Position numbers and translations under genes: made by a program. From positions 26,772,569-26,836,568 of the forward strand of contig CM055823.1 of assembly GCA_029582265.1 (NCBI GenBank): a stretch of DNA of 64,000 bases. Reading direction: 5' to 3'. The stretch comes from Zoroaster sp. YZ-2022 (taxonomy: Eukaryota; Echinodermata; Asteroidea; Forcipulatida; Zoroasteridae). Below the pieces are notes generated by a model. That model ran no database searches, was not told the origin of the DNA, and saw nothing but the letters and a program-made list of their open reading frames with translations. Positions 46,301 through 55,300 of the stretch are shown piece after piece (position 1 is the first letter of the stretch; each line of letters begins with the position of its first letter).

Positions 46301-49300
46301 TCAACATCTCTCTCGATCATGCCTCCCAAGAAGCAATCATCGTCTGCCCGGGCCCGGGGCCGAGGAAAAGGCAAGAAGACCCCAGAATCACTCCCATCAT
46401 CATCCTCATCCAAACCTGCTGATCCACCTGCTGATATACCTGATACACCTGCTGATGATGAGCCAGATGTTCCTGAGCGATCAAGGTCCCCAACTCCTCC
46501 TCGTGACCGCTCCCGTGAATCATCGGTTGCCTCAGCTGTGTCAGTTGCTGCCTCCACCTCCTCCCGCCTAGTTGATGACAAGGGGAAGAAGAAGAAGAGG
46601 GCCAAGAAGAACCCCTGCAACATCAGCATCGCCGAGGAGGAGCTGATGTTGGAGTTCATCCTTGACAACCCTGTGCTGTGGAATGTCAAGATGACAGATT
46701 ACAGGCGTAAGGACAAGAAGGACAAGATCTGGGAAGACCAGGCCCAGCTGATGGAGAAGACAGCCGACACCCTCAAGGTCTGGTTCCGGTCATTGCGTGA
46801 CACCCACACACGCCTTGACAAGAAGAAGTAGCGGTGATGGTGCCCCAGACCTGACTGAGAGGGAGGAGTGGATCATCTCCAAGTTCGGCTTCTTGAAGAC
46901 GGTCACTCGCCACCGTCCTGAGCCCTTCCAGAGTGTAAGTATACAACTATTCTACTTTTTCTGGACCTCATTAATTTGATGACAATTCAATTTGCAATCA
47001 TTTTTGCATTCATTGTTGCATTCATTTTACTTATGATTTTATTATTTGTCTTTGCAGGTGAAGGCAACCATCCAACAGCACAGAGGAGACCTTGATGCTG
47101 CAGAGACTGCCTGCGCTGAGCTGGAGATTGGCCTGGATGAGCTCACCCCTACCCCCTCATCCACCCCTTCATTGTCACGCAAGCGGCCTCAGTGGCCTCA
47201 GGACCCGGACAGCGCCCTCCTTGAGTCCCTACAGAATAGAGTTGTTGAGTCCGGCACCATCCTCAAGGACCTCTCCAAAGCCCAGCAGTAGCCCATCACA
47301 GCCCGAACAGCCTTTGCCAACTACGTCAGAGACAGCCTGGTGACCATGTCCAAGGCCAAGTATAAGAAGGCAAGGTTCACCATCAACAGGTTGCTGTATG
47401 ACCTGATGGATGAGGACAGTGATGATGGCATCCCAAGTGCCATGGGAGCTCCCCTCATCCCAGCAACCTGCTCAGGAACCTGCTCAGCAAACTCAGCAGC
47501 AGCAGCAAAAGCGCACCCCCACCCCCACCGCAGTGTCTGCCGCCTTGGTTTCTGCTGCCCAGGTACTGAGGGACCAGCCCAGTCCAGGCACAGCCTTTGA
47601 GCACAGCCTCCCGAGCATTTCCGGTCTGTCCAACCTCTCAGGACTTAGTGCCATCATGGGATCTCCTCTTGATCTCGGTTCTCAGGATGGGGAACTCAAC
47701 ACACCACCACCATGAAAGAAGTAGTGACTCTTGTTGTAGTGACTGTGTTTTTTGACTGTTTACTATGTACCATTATTACCATTATTACCATGTGCCATTA
47801 TTAAAGGTCAGTTGATCATTTGAATAAAAGTTTTTGAAGCTTACATGTGGTGTTTTTTATACTTTTATAATACATCAAATGATATGTAATTTATAAGTAC
47901 CCCTGACCCCTAGTCTATAAAGTGCAGTTTATTATTCTAGGTAGGGGTCAGGGGTACTTATAAATTACATATAATTTGAAATATAGTGTAGTGATAAAGT
48001 AGCGGGTTATAAATACATCAATTGAAAGTAGTGTAGTGTAGTTTGCAATGTAGTCAGACTCAATTACAAATAACAAAGTATGATAAACACCACATGTAAA
48101 AGTTTTGAAAAACTTTTATTCACATCAACAACTGCTCATTAATAATGGCACATGATAATAATGGTACATAGTAATCACATTCAAAAAACACAGTCTCTAG
48201 GATGACACAACAGTCACTACAACAACAGTAACTACAACAACAGTCATTACTTCTTTCCTGCTGGTGTGTTGAGGTCCGCTAAATCATCCTGTCTTGCCAT
48301 GGAACTGCACCTGCTGTGGAGTTGACCCAGTGCTTCAGGAGGTTCCTCTGCTTCATTCCTTTCTGGGTGGAGGTGTTATTGCCAGCAACTGTATGTGTGT
48401 CTTGCAAGTTCCTGTCCTGTCTCCATGCTCCAGGGATGAAGTCGCGGTTCATGTTCTCTGCACGGTCGAGCTGCTGGTTCTGGAGTCCAGGGTACCGCAT
48501 CCTCATCAGATTGTGCAGGACAATGCAGGCTTTCACGATGACCTTGACAGTGGAGGGGTGATGCTGCATGGTAGTCAGCAGAACCTGGAAGCGGTTCGCC
48601 AGGATGCCGAAGGCATTTTCTACCACCCTCCTGGCGCGGAAAGCCTGTAGTTGAATATCCTCTCTTCATTGTCCAGACCCGGAGGCTGTATGGCTTCATC
48701 ATGGTCTCTCGGAGGCGAAGGCATCGTCGCCGATGAAGAAGTAGGGGACATCCTGGTAGTCATTGGGTAGAGGATCGGGGCAGGGAATCCGATGGTACCG
48801 TCTTCAGCACATTCCTTGATTTCAGAGTCATTGTAGATCTGTGTGTCTGATGCAGATCCTGTACCTCGAGGTCTGCCCAGATGAACTTGTACTCCGCGTC
48901 TACAAGGGCCATGAGTACAACAGAGTAGAATCCCTTGTAGTTGAAGTATTGGGAACCACTCTTTGGAGGACACTTGCAGGCAATGTGCTTCCCATCTAGT
49001 GCACCACATGTATGGGGGAAGTTCCACTTCTGGAGGAACTTGTCAGATACGGCACGCCATCCCTCAGGAGTGGTTGGGCAGCTCATCACCTCGGGCATGT
49101 ACTCATCGATGATGGCTTGGCAGACCTCTCTGATGACGAGTGACTGTGTGTTGTGGGGGACCCTCCATCCGTACTTCATGGTTGAATACTTGCTCCCAGA
49201 GGCAAGGTGACGCAAAGTAAGTGCGAGCTTCAGGCCAGGCTCCAGGGGCTCCCTGTACCAGGTGTGTTGCTTGGTGATCCTGGGACCCACTCTGGCTAGG

Positions 49301-52300
49301 AGCTCATCGAACATCTCGGGGGACATCCGCATGAAGTTCTTGAAGGATCTTTGGTCCTCGTTTCGGAGCTCCACCAGAAGCTGGTCGTAGAGGCCAAACT
49401 GCCGTCGCCTACCGATCCATGGTCTCACCCAGACTTCACGTCTTCTTCTTCTTCTCCTCCTCCTTCTGATTCTGTTATCTTGGATCTGGTGAAGTGCCAA
49501 ATCGATCAGATCATACTGGTGTTGGAGAAGAGCTACTTCCATCCTCTCTCGTCGGAGGTCCACGAAGAACTGAAGATGAGCTAGAAATGGGAGCCTATAT
49601 ATACACTTTATCAAAACGCTGGCAATACGCTGGGGATACGCTGGCCATACGCCAATAATGTCGCTAGTTTGCGTTAAATACGTTACTCAATCGTCAGGCA
49701 TACGCCAAGATGTCCATATACGTTGCAGATACGTCAGACATACTTTAGAAATGCGTTACTCATGTTATCAATGCGCTATCAATACGCCAGCTACGGTACA
49801 CCTTCATGCCAACGTATGGCAACTTATGTCCAGCGTACTCGACCTATGAGTAACGTACCTATATCGTACCTCTAGCGTATTCAGCGTATGCCTAGCGTAT
49901 GCTTAGCATATTAACCATACATCCACATATGCACAAAATTTTTAAGCATGCTTACAAATTTATTTCTGCCTCAGCGTATGCCAGCGTATGCCAGCGTATG
50001 CCACCGTGCTTGAAACGTATACAACCTATGCCTAACGTACCCCTAGCGTATGTCAGCGTATACCAGCGTATGAGTGATAATTTTCATACGCTGGCATACG
50101 CTAGTACGATACGCAACAGTGTGACAGGGCCATTAGCAAATTTATCTGCTAAACAAAATTGGGCTGAGAACCAACTAGAAGCAATGTACACTACATGACA
50201 ATTTGGCTGGTGACCTATTTTAGCTAAGCACAAATATTCGGTGCTCAGCAAATTTGTGTGCTTAGCAGGTCAATGAAGTTGGGCCCTGGGCCCAACTTCA
50301 TAGAGCTGGGCCCTGGGCCCAACTTCATAGAGCTGGGCCCAACTTCATTGACCTGGGCCCAACTTCATTGACCTGGGCCCAACTTCATTGACCTGGGCCC
50401 AACTTCATAGACCTGGGCCCAACTTCATAGACCTGGGCCCAACTTCATTGACCTGGGCCCAACTTCATAGAGCTGGGCCCAACTTCATAGAGCTGGGCCC
50501 AACTTCATTGACCTGGGCCCAACTTCATTGACCTGGGCCCAACTTCATAGACCTGGGCCCAACTTCATAGACCTGGGCCCAACTTCATAGACCTGGGCCC
50601 AACTTCATAGACCTGGGCCCAACTTCATTGACCTGGGCCCAACTTCATAGACCTGGGCCCAACTTCATTGACCTGGGCCCAACTTCATAGACCTGGGCCC
50701 AACTTCATAGACCTGGGCCCAACTTCATAGACCTGGGCCCAACTTCATAGACCTGGGCCCAACTTCATAGACCTGAGCCCAACTTCATTGACCTGGGCCC
50801 AAAAAAAAAAAATCGCTTACAAGAAATATTTGCTTAGTAGATTTTGTTGGTTGCCGACCAAACTTCCACACAAAATATACAAATTTTGGCTGGTAGTCTG
50901 CGAAAATATTTACTTAGCAAAATTGTCTGTTTAGCAGCGCTGTGAAATTGGCCCCTGGTCTTGGCCTTGGTGCCCCATTTTGATTTTCTGATAAAAGCGC
51001 CCTTCAACAAGGGAAAATGTCCTTGCCCCTTGTTCAGACACATACATGTACATTAGGGGTGAGTCCGGGTGACGATATTTAATTTTTTGATAGTCGATTA
51101 TCGATGGCCATGATATCGGCGATATACAATATTATCGTCTCAATATGCGTATTTTTTTTAATACATGAAAAAATGTATATATTGTACATTGACGACATTG
51201 GAAACCGAAATATGAACTTCTTTTACATGTAAGTTCAACAGGGAAGTTGCGTATGTAATAAACAGTTCTGAAAATTAGAGTTCTTAGATTTTTGCCACTC
51301 GGGGTGACAAACATTTCATAAAAAAGAACTGACCGTGATGTCCATAAATAAACCGGTGATTTATAAATGCCTTCTTTTGTTCAGAAATATGATATTAAAA
51401 ATTACTTGTTGGTGCTGTGTCAGAAATTCTCGGCTGACTTTTGATTGACCCTCTCATAATGTACCCCATGTTTCCCCATTTACAAATGATGGTACGGTCC
51501 TGGGAATCGCGGCGCGATTTCAAACTGTTTATTTTTTTTTTTTTTTAGCTCTTCACGGTAGCATAACTTTGTTGAATGTATAATGACATGAAATTTTGAA
51601 ATAATTTATCACTCTGGCGATATTTTAACTAAAAAGAGCGATATAAAGTGATATACATTGTATTTTTGGAATATTGGCGATAATTTTGGAATATATGTCA
51701 ATATGGCGATATTTCGATATCTTCAAAACCATAACCGATTTAGCCGATACTTTTTTGAATATCGTATCGTTACGATATCAGAGCTGCCAACTCTTCCGGA
51801 TTCTGCGGAAGACTTCGCGTATTTGACGGTAATTTACTTACTTAAAATATATGCAAGGAGGCCGCTCCTTTTGGTGCCAAAAGGAGAGGCCTCCTTGCAT
51901 ATATTTTAAGTAAGCAAATTACCGTCAAATACGCAAAGTCTTCCGCAGAATCCGGAAGAGTTGGCAGCTCTGCGATATTATCGTGATATTGTCCAGCCCT
52001 AATGTACATGTACAGTACATGAATGTTGTTAGGTCTTGAATTTCATAGTAGCCACTGCTTCTGTTACCCTGTTTCTTGACATTGAGGTCCTATAGACATT
52101 TTGATTTTCTCATAAAAGTGCCCTCATCAAGGAAACTTGCCCCCATCAAGAATGAAAGTCCAGGCTTGTGTTAAATGCCTTTTAACCAGTTCGCGTCGGA
52201 GGCCGTGTATACAAGCAATTTTTTTTTGCACCGTGGATCGGAGAGCGTCTAAACATGCCAAAGGAAACTCCGGAATATTGGTATGCATGCTCGGTTGAGC

Positions 52301-55300
52301 CACCCGTGTACGGTGTGTGTGGGAAAAATAAACCCGCACAGGGGCCCAGAAAAACTTTTTTATTCCTGACGCGAACTGGTTAAACAACTTGACAACAAGG
52401 AGAAGATGTACATTTTGCTCACAAAATGGCTACAGTGTCTGTAGATATTTTGTCAAAAAAATAATTGAGTTCAAGGGGCAGTATCGTCACAATCAAGCAT
52501 GGAATCGGAGTGCTTGTTTTAGATTAACTCAGTGACTGAAAATAATTTCCCACATGATGAGGTCATAATTATTACCGTTGCTGCTGCATAAATGAGCCAG
52601 TAATTTTCAGTCACTGTGTTCATCTTAAACTAAAACATCGATTCCATGCCCTGTTGAAAGTCTATATTGTGACAATCCTGCCCCTTTAATGACTAAACTG
52701 AGGGCTGGTTCATTCTTGCTGCGTTTTCACCGCGTACACTGTGTGCTCGTCTATTTGTCATAGTCTGCAGTGCGTTTCAGGATGTGCACTGTGAGACAAT
52801 GTCTGTATGAGAGGAGACTGCGCTATTAAACTTTTGTGCATTTGGGACATATTTCAATTTTGAAACATGATTTGCAGGATACGAATCAAATTTATGATTT
52901 GAGAAAGTATGAATGCCGTGTTCATCTGTCTCAAACAGTGGATGATTTCAACTGTTAACCCTCCTATATATACAGTGCAGTTGCCATAGAATTGTCAGAC
53001 CTTTCAAAACCTTTCAAGTTTGCTGTACTGAAGGGTTTTGAAAGGTGAGAAAACTGTCTGACAAAAGGGACCTATGAAAGGTTTCGAAAGGTGAAACAAC
53101 TCTCTGAACAAACTGGTGTTGAAATGTTTCAATACCTTTCAAAGGGTATTGAAAGGTGTGGTAGTTCAGTAGCAACAAATTCTGGAGGGTTTTAAAGGGT
53201 TCATAATAATTGATAGCCATTTTGGCCCGTAAGCAGATTTTGAAAGGTTTTGAAAGGTCAAACCATAGGAGGGTTAATACAAAAAATGTATAACTAGATT
53301 TGCTATTCAAAATTCAAGATTTGCTATTCAAAATTCAAGATTTGCTATTCAAAATTCAACATTTCCTATTCAAAATTCAAGATTTGCTATTCAAAATTCA
53401 AGATTTGCTATTCAAAATTCAACATTTGCTATTCAAAATTCAAGATTTGCTATTCAAAATTCAACATTTGCTATTCAAAATTAAAGATTTGCTATTCAAA
53501 ATTCAACATTTGCTATTCAAAATTAAAGATTTGCTATTCAAAATTCAACATTTGCTATTCAAAATTCAAGATTTGCTATTCAAAATTCAACATTTGCTAT
53601 TCAAAATTCAACATTTGCTATTCAAAATTCAAGATTTGCTATTCAAAATTCAACATTTGCTATTCAAAATTCAACATTTGCTATTCAAAATTCAAGATTT
53701 GCTATTCAAAATTCGCTATTCAAAATTCAACATTTGCTATTCAAAATTCAACATTTGCTATTCAAAATTCAACATTTGCTATTCAAAATTCAACATTTCC
53801 TATTCAAAATTCAACATTTCCTATTCAAAATTCAAGATTTGCTATTCAAAATTCAACATTTGCTATTCAAAATTCAAGATTTGATAATCAAAATTCAAGA
53901 TTTGCTGGTTGTGTGGAAATAACATTGCATCGAGCAGTGGCTATCATAGCCCTCTATTGGTGGAAATGGAAACAGTCTCCCAAAGTAGGGTGCTTCCTGG
54001 TGCCATTCTGAAAAACTTTTCACTGGTAACCGTTAACAATTAAACGTATAATGTATGCTAACCATGGATATGCTAATTATGTCCTGGCGACAAGCTGCTG
54101 TATTTGTGGAGGGCGCCCTCACAAGGTTGTTCATACAGTGGATACTGAGGTTCTGATTTGATTTGATATTTTTGAACTCATTCCAAATAATACAAATTGT
54201 TTTATATCAGGGGCGTGATTTTTCCGGATTTTTATGTATGTGACGCCGTATGTCAAAACCAGGCACAATTGGGCAAGAGGTAAATTTTGAGTTATAAAAA
54301 TATTAGTAAAATAGACCTTGCACTTTACAATGCCGCTTTCTTTTTTCAAATCGCATATTCCATAGCGAAGTTATTAAGATTTGAAATCGGACTGTCCGAA
54401 ACAGTGAGATGATGTCATTTTCCTGGGGAAATACCTAATGAATTATTCAGTTCCTTTATTAGTGAAAGGTCTGACGTTTCCGGCAATACCAAATTTGTAT
54501 AGGGGCGATGCGATTTTACGTTCATAAGTGAGCTCGAAGTTACGCTAAATTTGGCGTCATTTCCAAGCAAAATCTCGAACAAGGCATCATTTTGTGAAAT
54601 TATGATGCCTCTAAAAGTATTTTAAAAATAATTTGTCGATGAAATTTCAGTTAGAAACTTTACAGAACATTTTAAACATTTGTAGCATCATAAATTTCCA
54701 AAAATCTCAAAATCGCCAAAAATCACCCCCAAGGCATTTTGCAGCTGTTCCTTCGTTCGTACATGTAGCTCTGCCCAATTCCGCCTGGTTTTGACATACC
54801 GCGTCACATATTGCAATGTTGTGATCCTTCGGATTTTAAAGATTTAAGCAGTAAAGGAAAGCAAAGCAAACACTCAGAACTATAGATTTCACCCCAGCGC
54901 TGTTCACAATAGCGGCCCCCAATACCCCTAGCAAAATTGACAAGGATTTTTCAAAACTGCCCAATCACACCTCTGTTTATATATCTTAAGATTTTGAGTG
55001 TTATCAGTAATCTGTAAATGAGTCAGACATGTTGTTTACCTGTTTACTTGTTGTTTACATGTAGGCAAGAATCACAAGAATCTCAGGAGAATGGAGTAGA
55101 GGTCCGAGCGTTATACAATTACAAGGGTCTGGAGGACGATGAGCTGTCCTTTGATGCTGGTGAGTCCATCTGCAGGCCTTGATCTCAACCGCGGCCATTG
55201 CCGTAATGCCCCTTTGGTTAGCCGTGCAGACATCTTGATCCTTAAGGTCGAGGCCTGCATCTGCTATCAGCTAAGTTGAAAAAAAAAAGCTTTTAAATTT

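Larger units (their letters stand above)
45964..50132. mobile_element. PIF/Harbinger DNA transposon, full length, decayed (4169 bp)
   Basis: 23-bp perfect terminal inverted repeats (45964-45986 and 50110-50132, starting TGGCCCTGTCACACTG) are flanked by the 3-bp duplication TTA (45961-45963, 50133-50135), the Harbinger signature. Inside are the two expected genes, here convergent: a MADF/Myb-like DNA-binding protein (plus) and a DDE transposase (minus). TATA-like boxes sit near 46243 (plus) and 49600 (minus). Subterminal regions are full of GCGTATG motifs. It lies in PACSIN intron 7 and is inserted in a palindromic MITE (45918-45963 joined to 50133 onward). Both genes carry several frame breaks, so it is probably non-autonomous now. 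Confidence 0.93.
45918..50292. mobile_element. Palindromic MITE split by the Harbinger element
   Basis: CATAGGGCTGCCGAGCAG ... CTGC before 45961; it resumes at 50133 (TTAGCAAATTTATCTGC) to GGTCAATGAAGTTGGGCCC. Confidence 0.78.

Noticed and set aside
46150..46689. 179-codon minus-strand frame opposite the Harbinger DNA-binding gene
   Set aside because: Antisense shadow of the biased Ser/Pro/Asp-rich coding strand.
53300..53884. 194-codon open frame (LLFKIQ repeats)
   Set aside because: It is produced by the 21-bp tandem array staying open in one frame; no start context, splice signals or non-repetitive coding sequence.
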